Notes under the pieces: generated by a model
The model's database searches: none
The model's input: only the letters and a program-made list of their open reading frames with translations
Told to the model about the DNA's origin: nothing
Assembly (NCBI GenBank): GCA_034440575.1
Contig: JAOTOL010001563.1
Span: 1-64,000 of the forward strand
DNA from: Imbricaverruca yamaguchii
Lineage: Eukaryota > Arthropoda > Thecostraca > Neoverrucidae
Direction: 5' to 3'
DNA: 64,000 nucleotides
Shown: positions 12,101 to 18,204 of the stretch, piece by piece
How the letters are laid out: every line of letters starts with the position of its first letter
Position numbering within the stretch: position 1 is the first letter of the stretch
Program-made: the position numbers and the translations under genes

Positions 12101-15100
12101 TGCCCATGAATGTGCATAATGTAATATGTATATATGCAGTATGTATGTAGGTATGCACCCATGCATGCATACATACATACATACATGCATGCATGCATAC
12201 CTACAGTGGATAGAAACTGTGGCATTTTGTATTGTGGGCGTGTTGTGTATCACTTTCCATGTGATGTAATTTGTAGAGTTGTCGCCGACTAATCAGCAAG
12301 GTGTCGCCACCTGGTCTCGGATCTGAGCGCCCCGTCCCCTTCGCGCATATGAGGTGTTGTATTTGTGCTGTCTTGATGTGGGTGTCTGCCACTGTTGTAC
12401 TGTATGTGTGTTGTATTTGTGCTGTCCTGATGTGGGTGTCTGCCACTGTTGTACTGTATGTGTAGTATGTGTGCTGTCTTGATGTGGGTGTCCGCCACTG
12501 TTGTACTGCATGTGTTGTATTTGTGCCGTCCGTATGTGGTTGTCCGCCACTGTTGTACTGGTGTGTTGTATTTGTGCTGTCCTTATGCAGGTGTCTGCCA
12601 CTGTTGTACAGTATGTGTTGTACTTGTGCTGTCTTGATGTGGGTGTCTGCCACTGTTGTGCTGTATGTGTGTTATATTTGTGCTGACTTGATGTGTGTGT
12701 CTGCCACTGTTGTACTGTGCGTGTTGTGTTGTGTGTGCTGTCTTGATGTGTGTGTCTGCCACTGTTGTACTGTGCGTGTTGTGTTGTGTGTGCTGTCTTG
12801 ATGTGTGTGTCTGCCACTGTTGTACTGTGCGTGTTGTGTTGTGTGTGCTGTATTGACGTGTGTCCGATATCCTGCCGTTGGTGACACGTCCATGGCGCTG
12901 TTTCCAGTGAGATAAAGCAGTACCCGGCGGCGGCCGACTCGACCGTGCCCAGCTCCGTGAAGCGAAAACTCCAGGACGGCGAACAGGGCTTCCCCAAGCG
13001 GGTGAAGTCGTCAGGTAGGTGCCGCCCCCGGGCTCGCTCAGCCGGCCGGTCCACACCCGGGGCATTCGCCGTACCCGGCCAGTCCACACCCGGGGCATTC
13101 GCCGTACCCAGCCAGTCCACACCCGGGGCATTCGCCGTACCCAGCCAGTCCACACCCGGGGCATTCGCCGTACCCGGCCAGTCCACACCCGGGGCATTCG
13201 CCGTACCCGGCCAGTCCACACCCGGGGCATTCGCCGTACCCAGCCAGTCCACACCCGGGGCATTCGCCGTACCCAGCCAGTCCACACCCGGGGCATTCGC
13301 CGTACCCAGCCAGTCCACACCCGGGGCATTCGCCGTACCCAGCCGGTCCACACCCGGGGCATTCGCCGTACCCAGCCGGTCCACACCCGGGGCATTCGCC
13401 GTACCCAGCCAGTCCACACCCGGGGCATTCGCCGTACCCAGCCAGTCCACACCCGGGGCATTCGCCGTACCCAGCCAGTCCACACCCGGGCATTGCCGTA
13501 CCCAGTACACATAAAAATACCCAGCCAGTCCACACCCGGGGCATTCGCCGTACCCAGCCAGTCCACACCCGGGGCATTCGCCGTACCCAGCCAGTCCACA
13601 CCCGGGGCATTCGCCGTACCCAGCCAGTCCACACCCGGGGCATTCGCCGTACCCAGCCAGTCCACACCCGGGGCATTCGCCGTACCCAGCCAGTCCACAC
13701 CCGGGGCATTCGCGACCCAGCCGGTCCACACCCGGGGCATTCGCCGTACCCAGCCGTCCACACCCGGGGCATTCGCCGTACCCAGCCAGTCCACACCCGG
13801 GGCATTCGCCGTACCCAGCCGGTCCACACCCGGGGCATTCGCCGTACCCAGCCAGTCCACACCCGGGGCATTCGCCGTACCCAGCCGGTCCACACCCGGG
13901 GCATTCGCCGTACCCAGCTGGGTACACTGAGGCACTGGGCTAAACTTATGCCAGACGCTGATAATTTTAGCTTCGGTTGTCGCTCATTGTGAAAGAATAA
14001 TGCCGCCGTATCGCCCTTGAAGACGATTGCGTTAGTTTTCAGGCGAGGCACTTGGGCACCCAGTTTATCTCAATTGTTATTTTTCGGGTGCTAATCTTGC
14101 TTGTGGACGAAATTATAAAGTGCATAAATAGTTCCTGCATTCTGCAACTTGCAGTTATATTTTCCGGCTCGCAATATTTGCCATTTTGGTATAAGATGCT
14201 TTCAACTAACTCCTCAACACAACTATCATGTCTACAGAGAGAAGAGGGGAGTAGCTATGGGGAACCCTGCAGCTGCAGCGGTGGCGATTTTGTACCTGGA
14301 CCGTTTTGAGAGGGAAGTCTTTGAATGTGCTGAAATTCGACCTCTTTTTGTCCCGGCACTTAGATGACTATGGTTGCAAGGTAAAGCGTCACCTCGCTTT
14401 CGTGAATTACGTGAATAGCACACATCATAATTAAGTGTACTTTTGACATGACTGGGGAGGGGGAGGGAGCCATTCCTATGATGGATACCCTGATCACTCT
14501 CCGAAAGTAACCCCAAGTATGTGTACTCGACATAATTGTACATCAAGCCAAAAATGCCTGAATAATTTTAGATTACATATCGGCCCACCCTAAGCACACC
14601 AAGTTAAACTTAGTGAGGTCACAATTCATGCGGGCAGCGAGGTTGTCTTCGGACGAGTCTGCGAGACTACAGAGTTTCAAAGTGATCTCAGATCTTTAAA
14701 AGAATCGGTTATCCTCTTGTGTTCATCAATAGGATTCAGAGGTAGATTGAAAAGGGGTTGCATTTGGTACGAAAGGACAAAAAGGCGAAGTTCAGTGTGA
14801 AGCTTCGTATCGGTTTAATAGCACATTGAAAACAGCTTAGTAGACTCTCACTGATCCCCCTGCCCCGATGGAAACCGAACGTGCTATACTTGTTTAGTTG
14901 TTTAGGCCGATGCTATACTATACTTGTTTACTTGTTTAGGCCGATGCACTGGCAATAGTGTGGTGTATGAAATTGTAAGTCGTGTGGTGCTAGTTATATC
15001 GGCAAGAGCAAACGACCTGTGCGATTGCGATTTAATAAAAAATGTGCGTAGTTTTTTTATAAATAGAACACCCGATACTCCACTGGGGGACTATGCTAGA

Positions 15101-16063
15101 TCGTGTCACCCTAATGACAATCCTTTTGGCATGCAGATTTTACACACAAAAACAGGGACCATGCTAACAGAGGTAATTTATGAGTCGATCTGTGTTAGGG
15201 CTATGAAACCAGCTACGAACAGCAGTGTGGCATCGTGGTATTTGTTATGATGCTGTGACGATGTAGCATTGCAAATGGCAGTGTCGTATATCGAAGCCGC
15301 ATGTGCTGCATAACCGACGCAGTCGATGTGCCCTTAATATCAAATAACTCGAATGAAGCCGCATGTGATGTTGATTGCACTGCTTGAATCGTTTCGTTTG
15401 CCGGATGCCTGGTCCCAGGCAAGATAAAACATGTGTGGCACTGATTATAAGTTTAATTTTTCTAGGTAATGATTCTGATGAAGTGCCGTGCATGACAGCT
15501 CAATTTCTGTAAAATAGAGTAATTGTTTGGAAATATCTTTCCAATACAGTACAGCACAAGGCAGTCAGATTAAATGTAACAGTGGTGACTCAACTAAGGG
15601 AAACTGAGGCGGTGAATGGATGCGTGAATATGATGCTGATGATCTGCACTCTTCTTTTTAAGATTCTACATCGAAAACCGAGCCGGAGGAGATGGACGGC
15701 TCTTACGTTGAGGCTACCAGCGGGAAAAAGAAGAAAAAGAAGAAGCATCTGGAGACGGCTGGCGACGTTTCTACCTCAGATGTGATGATTAAAACAGAGG
15801 ACAGTGATGAGGGTGAGCCCAAGAAGAGGAAGAAGAAGAAGAAGCAGATGGAAGCCAGTGCCACTGGGGAGGCTTCCATGTTGAAAACTGAGGACGAAGA
15901 GGTGGCCACACCTCAAAGTAAGAAAAAGAAGAAGAAGAAGGTTAAGAGCGAGTCCCATGACAGTGACATGGGTGATCTGGACACGACTCAGGAAATGGAA
16001 GAGGCCACGAGCGAGAAGAAAAAGAAGAAGAAGAAGAAGGTCAAACATGACCCAGAGGATTGA
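1..16063 (+). CDS. NOP58: NOP58, box C/D snoRNP core protein (3' eight exons, 5' end outside window)
   Basis: NOP58 (Nop5) is a nucleolar core protein of box C/D snoRNPs, which guide 2'-O-methylation of rRNA; it dimerises with NOP56 and bridges snoRNA and fibrillarin. Exons in order: up to about 190, 5659-5858, 7024-7169, 7676-7802, 9641-9804, 11151-11353, 12908-13014 and 15663-16063 (stop TGA). From exon 2 on, all phases join exactly and give 449 residues before the stop. Family hallmarks seen are [37 protein letters not shown], the Nop-domain core [11 protein letters not shown] and a Lys-rich KKE-type tail. NOP58 rather than NOP56 is favoured by [17 protein letters not shown] and the [18 protein letters not shown] stretch. 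Upstream exons encoding roughly the first 100 residues are outside the window. Introns hold SINEs, minisatellites and a Penelope-like element. The first exon in view has apparent frameshifts. Confidence 0.93.
120..430 (+). repeat. Tandem partial copies of the NOP58 exon 3' end with donor
   Basis: Four successive copies of the segment encoding [13 protein letters not shown] to LGLAH each end in CACA(G)G followed by GTGGGTG. Exon-like ends fall at about 190, 270, 345 and 420, a period of 75-80 bp. Each unit thus carries about 60 bp of exon end plus the splice donor and some 15 bp of intron. Copies differ by substitutions, for example GGAC for GGTC and ACTTG for ACATG. Confidence 0.85.
431..1369. 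other. NOP58 intron 1, 5' part; no gene recognised
   Basis: Mostly unique intronic sequence that turns AT-rich after about 650. Short open frames at 648-965 and 950-1261 show no recognisable domain and look like chance. The phrase attatacactcc at about 712 recurs in the degenerate repeat at 3900-4080. Confidence 0.5.
1370..1850 (-). repeat. AT-rich dispersed repeat, minus-strand copy
   Basis: Read on the minus strand this is colinear with plus-strand 32560-33060 and with parts of 44690-45660. Shared landmarks in order are TGTGACT, GTTGGG-AGCAAAAT, GTTGGGAAATATA, TGCAGCC, and CTTCATGGAGGCAAAATGT. No coding capacity is visible. It is an unnamed AT-rich transposon-like family. Confidence 0.65.
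1851..3728. other. AT-rich intronic sequence of NOP58; no gene seen
   Basis: Low-GC sequence with short homopolymers and no ORF with recognisable motifs. The frames at 1954-2253 (minus) and 2501-2725 (plus) have no family signature. Confidence 0.45.
3729..3868 (-). mobile_element. tRNA-derived SINE, minus strand
   Basis: The minus strand reads from a tRNA-like head (A-box-like GTAGCCTAGATGGTGGAG, B-box-like GACTCGAATCTC) into the body motif CGACCAATCGGTGTGA and a tail ending near GTCGTAAAATAACCC. Body and tail are shared with the SINEs at 4380, 4633, 6806, 57947 and 60056, so this is a retroposon and not a tRNA gene. Confidence 0.75.
3900..4080. repeat. Degenerate AT-rich tandem repeat
   Basis: Four to five imperfect copies of a 45-50 bp unit containing AATTATACACYCCATAAY and TTGGCAA. 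No coding function seen. Confidence 0.55.
4380..4541 (+). mobile_element. tRNA-Lys-like SINE
   Basis: The head GCGGTAGCTCAGTTAGTAGA followed by GGACTCTTGATGG and GGGTTTGAATCTC resembles a tRNA-Lys gene with A and B boxes, but the acceptor stem does not close. The body has CGCCCAATCGGCGTGAGAGG and the tail is GCGTCATAAAAAAACC. The same architecture recurs at 60056. An internal Pol III promoter is implied by the boxes. Confidence 0.8.
4633..4782 (+). mobile_element. tRNA-derived SINE, TAGGGGCAAGTTGCTCG subfamily
   Basis: The head has GTCTAGGGGCAAG (A-box-like) and GTGGGTTCGAGTC (B box). The body is GCGACCAATCGACGCGAGG and the tail GTGTCGTAAAACCAATAACC. Nearly the same element lies at 57947-58106 (plus) and 6806-6970 (minus). 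Weak flanking similarity (CTACCAAAATGT and CTACACAAATGT) may be a diverged target-site duplication. Confidence 0.8.
4790..4880. repeat. Dispersed repeat shared with 54140-54235
   Basis: Both places share TTTCCATGG, then GTACTCGTTTC, then ACATMTCRCAC and an AACGAA block in the same order and spacing. The parent element is not recognised. Confidence 0.5.
5521..5675 (+). repeat. 56-bp tandem repeat carrying the NOP58 exon 2 splice acceptor
   Basis: CTGCCTGTTCCAG followed by TC occurs three times, with candidate exon starts at 5547, 5603 and 5659, an exact 56-bp period. Only the third continues into the coding sequence TGTCGCGGTACAAG. The first two are decoy acceptors with full polypyrimidine context. 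Confidence 0.9.
5659..5858 (+). CDS. NOP58: NOP58 exon 2 in window
   Basis: The acceptor TTCCAG precedes phase-2 entry. It encodes [20 protein letters not shown], then a helical [12 protein letters not shown] stretch, ending in NMMG with donor GTGAGT. This is the strongest family signature of the NOSIC/Nop coiled region and matches the NOP58 class. It leaves phase 1. Confidence 0.95.
5859..6714. other. NOP58 intron; nothing recognised
   Basis: Moderately AT-rich sequence with no recognised repeat or ORF until the SINE composite at 6730. Confidence 0.4.
6730..6970 (-). mobile_element. tRNA-derived SINE with an ultra-short retroposon in its tail
   Basis: Flanked by a 15-bp target-site duplication CCCTTCCATATTTTG at 6715-6729 and 6971-6985. 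On the minus strand the SINE head (TAGCCTAGGGGTAAGTTACTCG, shown in two parts by its boxes) leads to tail GTCGATGTATTGTAAAGCC and AATAACCAACCAACC. Next comes a divergent ultra-short element (AGATGACCATGGCAGTTGAC, then ACGCCCCTAAACCCCAATTC), then a second AACCAACCAACCA block. The repeated AACCAACC blocks look like the duplication of a nested insertion. Confidence 0.8.
7024..7169 (+). CDS. NOP58: NOP58 exon 3 in window
   Basis: Enters in phase 1 after TTTCAG. Encodes [39 protein letters not shown]. The AAEISMGTE block is diagnostic of the Nop family. Donor GTGTGT; leaves phase 0. Confidence 0.95.
7533..7594 (+). mobile_element. Ultra-short GGGCGC-stem retroposon, copy 1
   Basis: Contains GGCGCCGCATGACC, then GCAGTCGATGCGCCCCTAAG, then a short A/C tail. 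Flanked by CATAATCGGTTAT (7520-7532) and CATAGCCGGTTAT (7595-7607), a 13-bp duplication with two mismatches. Lies in a NOP58 intron. Confidence 0.75.
7676..7802 (+). CDS. NOP58: NOP58 exon 4 in window
   Basis: Begins after GCCGTAG in phase 0 with [15 protein letters not shown] and runs through [20 protein letters not shown] to A. It ends in G followed by donor GTCTGT; phase 1. The donor and preceding bases form part of the minisatellite unit that starts here. Confidence 0.93.
7788..9068 (+). repeat. 47-bp minisatellite containing the NOP58 exon 4 donor, about 27 copies
   Basis: The unit contains GTGCCGGTCTGTCSAACA, then CGTCACCACCATAGTCGTGT and TGTAGAYGG. The exon 4 3' end reads ACGCCGGTCTGTCCAACA, the same motif, so the first unit overlaps the exon and every unit repeats the donor GTCTGT in similar context. 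Many units have small indels (for example near 8250, 8300 and 8700). The long open frames across the array are artefacts of the repeat. Confidence 0.9.
9084..9295 (+). repeat. 54-bp tandem repeat, four copies
   Basis: CACTGACGCCATCCCYACC, then ATACAAGTTTATACTGGTGT, then CCAGCRGCTGTTCAA recurs four times; the last copy has GTGTGCATTAG in place of the middle. Intronic in NOP58. Confidence 0.85.
9641..9804 (+). CDS. NOP58: NOP58 exon 5 in window (Nop-domain core)
   Basis: After acceptor CGGCCAG it encodes [20 protein letters not shown], then [20 protein letters not shown] and a [15 protein letters not shown] end, then donor [17 protein letters not shown] is the most conserved segment of the RNP-binding Nop domain. 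Enters phase 1, leaves phase 0. Confidence 0.96.
9805..10300. other. NOP58 intron 5, 5' part; nothing coding
   Basis: Loosely repeated phrases such as ACCCTGGGGTG and GGTTGCCACC at about 55-60 bp spacing suggest a decayed tandem array. No element recognised. Confidence 0.4.
10302..10456 (+). mobile_element. tRNA-derived SINE (GGCAGCTCAGTGGTTAAG subfamily)
   Basis: The head GCGTCGGCAGCTCAGTGG and TTAAGCTGAGCGCC (A box), then CCAGGTTGGATTCCCC (B-box-like). The body GGGTGAGAGGCAGGCGACGC leads into CATATGGCCTC, with tail GTGTGTCGTAAAGTCAC. The shared tail groups it with the other SINEs here despite a different head. Both flanks carry CGTCTCGG, a possible short duplication. Confidence 0.7.
10488..10617 (+). 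mobile_element. Ultra-short retroposon copies 2 and 3, nested
   Basis: The outer copy (TGGGCGCAAAATGGCC, then GATGTCGACGCGCCC, then TTAGACTCCAATCC) is flanked by CACAGTTGAGGCC at 10475-10487 and 10618-10630. Its tail is interrupted at 10538-10600 by a second copy (TGGGCGCTAAATGACC, then GGTCGATGCGCCC, then a CA-rich tail). The inner copy duplicates AGACTCCAATCC (10526-10537 and 10601-10612). Confidence 0.88.
10672..11210 (+). repeat. 107-bp tandem array of the NOP58 exon 6 acceptor plus first 60 bp of coding sequence
   Basis: The block GTGYGGCCAG, then GCGTCTCGCATGCTGGCCAC, then a GC-rich stretch to CTGGGCGAGGA occurs five times. Candidate exon starts lie at 10715, 10822, 10929, 11044 and 11151; spacing is 107, 107, 115 and 107 bp. 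Copies are nearly identical. Only the last continues into GACGCCAACGCC and the rest of the exon; the others run into TCCGCCCGCC and a TGA. The array is a homogenised tandem duplication. Confidence 0.93.
11151..11353 (+). CDS. NOP58: NOP58 exon 6 in window
   Basis: Enters in phase 0 after GCGGCCAG. Encodes [20 protein letters not shown], then [19 protein letters not shown] and the [16 protein letters not shown] end of the Nop domain; donor GTGAGC; leaves phase 2. Any of the four upstream acceptor copies could in principle be used, but only this one keeps an open frame. Confidence 0.93.
11354..12355. other. NOP58 intron 6, 5' part with dispersed repeat and ATGC tract
   Basis: Around 11506-11780 the sequence shares CACTGAATCGACAT, then AGTATCG, then a GGATTAC and TGTTAT block with 53500-53720, a dispersed unrecognised element. 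A palindromic ATGCATGC/ACATACAT simple tract lies at 12140-12200. No gene seen. Confidence 0.5.
12356..12850 (+). repeat. About 55-bp minisatellite, nine copies, before NOP58 exon 7
   Basis: The unit contains TGTGCTGTCTTGATGTGGGT, then GTCTGCCACTGTTGTACTGT and a short TGTGTTGTATT piece. The last diverged copy abuts the acceptor region at 12908, but no exon sequence is clearly included. Confidence 0.85.
12908..13014 (+). CDS. NOP58: NOP58 exon 7 in window
   Basis: Enters in phase 2 after GTTTCCAG, giving [19 protein letters not shown], then [17 protein letters not shown] and donor GTAGGT; leaves phase 1. It corresponds to the variable linker between the Nop domain and the Lys-rich tail. Confidence 0.9.
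13047..13918 (+). repeat. 33-bp minisatellite, about 26 copies, just inside the NOP58 exon 7 donor
   Basis: The unit is CACACCCGGGGCATTCGCC, then GTACCCAGCCAGTC. Variants are CGGCC for CAGCC and a few short units near 13490 and 13710. As 33 is divisible by 3, five reading frames stay open for hundreds of codons; these are not genes. The array starts 33 bp after the donor. Confidence 0.93.
14090..15252 (+). pseudogene. Penelope-like element remnant with GIY-YIG endonuclease
   Basis: In NOP58 intron 7. Successive frame-shifted pieces match the order of a Penelope-like reverse transcriptase. [20 protein letters not shown] (14245-14310) is the family's G-AMG-P motif. RHLDDYG near 14355 is the catalytic xx[22 protein letters not shown] lies near 14590. 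[17 protein letters not shown] (about 14990-15040) is the YIG half of [26 protein letters not shown] and an SSVASWYLL end precede the stop at about 15250. Several frameshifts and stops show it is dead. Same strand as NOP58. Confidence 0.8.
15309..15354 (+). mobile_element. Ultra-short retroposon copy 4 (5'-short)
   Basis: CATAACCGACGCAGTCGATG, then TGCCCTTAATATCAAATAAC. Flanked by GAAGCCGCATGTGCTG (15293-15308) and GAAGCCGCATGTGATG (15355-15370), a 16-bp duplication with one mismatch. Confidence 0.8.
15663..16063 (+). CDS. NOP58: NOP58 terminal exon, Lys-rich KKE tail
   Basis: The acceptor TTTTTAAG and phase-1 entry give [19 protein letters not shown], then four blocks of seven to eight consecutive Lys separated by acidic stretches, ending KKVKHDPED and TGA at 16061-16063. 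KKE/D repeats are the standard C-terminal tail of NOP56/NOP58, dispensable for catalysis and linked to nucleolar targeting. No stop or frameshift is present. Confidence 0.95.
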
Positions 16064-16539
16064 TACGTGGTACATCCGGTACCTTTCGCCACTTATATCT
16101 TGAGTGACGTCCTGAGATGACATGCCCTGCTTTTGCATTTGAATGTTTTGATTGTGGCGGAATTATCACTGTCGAAGTGCTTTCCGTGGGATCTGACGAT
16201 TGTTTTGTGAGATCGTCACAATGTGTTGATTGAAAACATTGATGATCGGAAGGAAATATAAAGAGCATAAGCTTTTTTGCGGGCGGCTGTGGATGTGTGG
16301 TTTTGGCAAATTACATCGATGAAGAAGTGGTTCCTTATTGCTAGCGAGGACTTATCCGGGCAAATGGCCGAACACGAGTGCACCAGCTGCTGTGCTGGCA
16401 GCGTGGGTGTGTCGTCACACATGGCCTGCGCGGGCGTAACCAAGAGACCGCATGCCGGCACCAGTCCGATGGATGGCACCGCACCGGACGGGTACGTGCG
16501 GCATAGGCCGACGGCAGGGGGGTTGTGAAACAATGTTAA
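16064..16539. other. NOP58 3' flank
   Basis: Holds the presumed 3' UTR; a weak AATATAAA lies at about 16254. No separate gene is supported. Confidence 0.45.
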
Positions 16540-17784
16540 ATGTTACACACGGCGTGACACAGACCACCTGCTCCGACGTACGAAACACGCTTTCTGCTAC
16601 CCCGCGGGTCCTCCTTCGAGGGAAAACACAAACTCTTGGTTATTTATCTCCCTTTCAAAGACGTAACGGATGTGGCCGGTTTGGAAGAGTTGTTCGGTGT
16701 GAGAGGTTGAAGGATGGAGGGTTGGAGGTGGAGTTTGCGGTGGCGGAGGAAGCTGAGAGAGCATTGTCGATGACTAAGTTTGTTTACAGTGTGCGAAATG
16801 GCAGCAAGAATGTGGACGAAATTATCCCAATATACGTAGAACCCCATACAATCAAGTACTCGTCGAGAGGTATCATCAATTGTTTTGACTTGAGAGATGT
16901 ACCAGAGGAAGAGATTGTGGATGGACTAGCAGAATTCGGAGTGATTGTTGCGAGAAAGTTGAAGGTGAGGAGTACAGAGATGGTCACAACCAGCAACATC
17001 ATACTAACATTTAACACGAGCGATCTTCCTCTTGAGATCCGTGTGGGATACGTCCGGGTAAAAATTTGTGTTTTCTTTCCCAACCCTATGAGATGTTTTA
17101 ATTGACAGAAACTCGGTCGCTGTATGACCAAAGCAGTCGATGCGCCCCTAAGCCCAAATAACCAACCAACTAACCAGAAATTCGGTCACGCAAACCAGTT
17201 TTGTCGCAATCGCCCTGCATGTGGCAGGTGCGCCTCCCGCGATCACGGTAGTGAGCATTACTCCTCCGAGACCACCCGTTGTGCGAACTGTGGCCCAGAA
17301 CAGGACTCCCACTCGTCGTATGACAGGATTTGCCCGATGTACCTGAAGGAGAAAGAAATTATTGCCATTAAACGCACGCAAAAAGTAACCTTCCGGGAGG
17401 CCAGAAATATATATGAACACACACACACACACCAGAATCACCTACGCATCAAAAGCCAAAAGTCATGCCGTGTTCCCACAACATGGCCCGACAAGGTTTC
17501 TGAGCTCATCTCTCAAATGCTCAGCTCGTCAATTCCCTACTTCTTTCCTTTGGAGTGCCCATTACGATACCAACAAGTAACAGGCAGCCAACCCAAGACT
17601 GCGTTGAGACCACCGAAATGCCCCCACCCCCCACCATAAGTAATCCTGCACATGACACAACCGACACGGCAGAGCGTGTTGCTTCGTCGCCAAGGGCCCA
17701 GGAAGTCGCAGTTACCCAACCCGTTACAAAGCGAGCTCCAGAAGAGTGGCATCGTGTTCATCGGACTAAGAAGCCCCTCCCCCC
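16540..17784 (+). pseudogene. I-clade LINE, ORF1 (gag-like) N-terminal part, interrupted
   Basis: Frames at 16600-17105 and 17190-17784 encode an RRM-like domain (about GRVVRCERLKDGGLEVEF to RVGYVRVKICVFFPNPMRCF). CCHC-type knuckles follow (CFNC/QKFGHANQFCR, CGRC-HYSSETTRCANC). Next come a Lys-rich segment and a Pro-rich C-terminal part (PPPPTISNPAHD). The first knuckle is split by an ultra-short retroposon and the Pro-rich part by the gypsy element. ORF1 resumes at 23298. RRM plus knuckles is the layout of I/Jockey-superfamily ORF1. Confidence 0.82.
17121..17174 (+). mobile_element. Ultra-short retroposon copy 5, inside LINE ORF1 zinc knuckle
   Basis: TGTATGACCAAAGCAGTCGA, then TGCGCCCCTAAGCCCAAATA, then ACCAACCAACTAAC. 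Flanked by CAGAAACTCGGTCGC (17106-17120) and CAGAAATTCGGTCAC (17175-17189). The duplicated bases encode the QKxG of the knuckle, so the host frame before insertion can be read directly and the insertion is certain. Confidence 0.92.
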
Positions 17785-17975
17785 TGTATAGTGCAGCGCT
17801 GCTTGCTAACAATTAGTGGCCGCAAGCCTGCTCAGCTGCCTAAAACAGCTGACTGTCGTCAGAGCCGAGCTGGCAGTCGGGTAAACAATCGTTGTCGTGT
17901 TTACATCGCTCTGCTATAATACAGCACAGTTATACAAAGTTAAACGTTCCCGGCCTTAATATCGATAACAGATCA
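17785..17975 (+). repeat. 5' LTR of gypsy element
   Basis: Starts TGTATAGTGCAGCG and ends ATATCGATAACAGATCA. Contains CTGCTATAATACAG, a possible TATA-like element, and a TATCGATA octamer at 17960-17967. Differs from the 3' LTR by T/C in GACTGYCGTC and A/G in TATACRAAG. Confidence 0.96.
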
Positions 17976-18000
17976 TGGCGCAGCCTGCAGGATTCGAACC
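17976..18000 (+). other. Primer-binding site, tRNA-Ser-like
   Basis: TGGCGCAGCCTGCAGGATTC and GAACC directly abut the LTR. The reverse complement ends GGCTGCGCCA and contains GGTTCGAATCC, as in a tRNA-Ser 3' end including CCA. tRNA-Ser as primer is inferred from the acceptor sequence. Confidence 0.75.
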
Positions 18001-18204
18001 TTGTGCTGAACTTTACTGATTGTGCTGTTATTTTGTGATTAATCTGTTTGTTTCCGCCGCCGCGTGGACCACCCTTCCGACAACGGAGCGCCGTCAGCGC
18101 CCCTACCGGCCGCTGAAGAAATCACTGCGGCGCCGTTTAACAAGCAAGGAAGAGAGCGGGTTCGAGCCCCGCCGGTCGCCGATCGTTTTACCGTCGCCGT
18201 CATC

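Noticed and set aside
12293..14051. Open frames of 300-540 codons on both strands across 13047-13918
   Set aside because: They arise because a 33-bp repeat without stops stays open in most frames; the product is a simple repeat and the region is a NOP58 intron.
16277..16533. Short ORFs just after NOP58
   Set aside because: No signature; most likely 3' UTR or flank of the LINE.
18064..18204. Gag start at 18064
   Set aside because: That codon is GTG; the first ATG in frame is at 18205.
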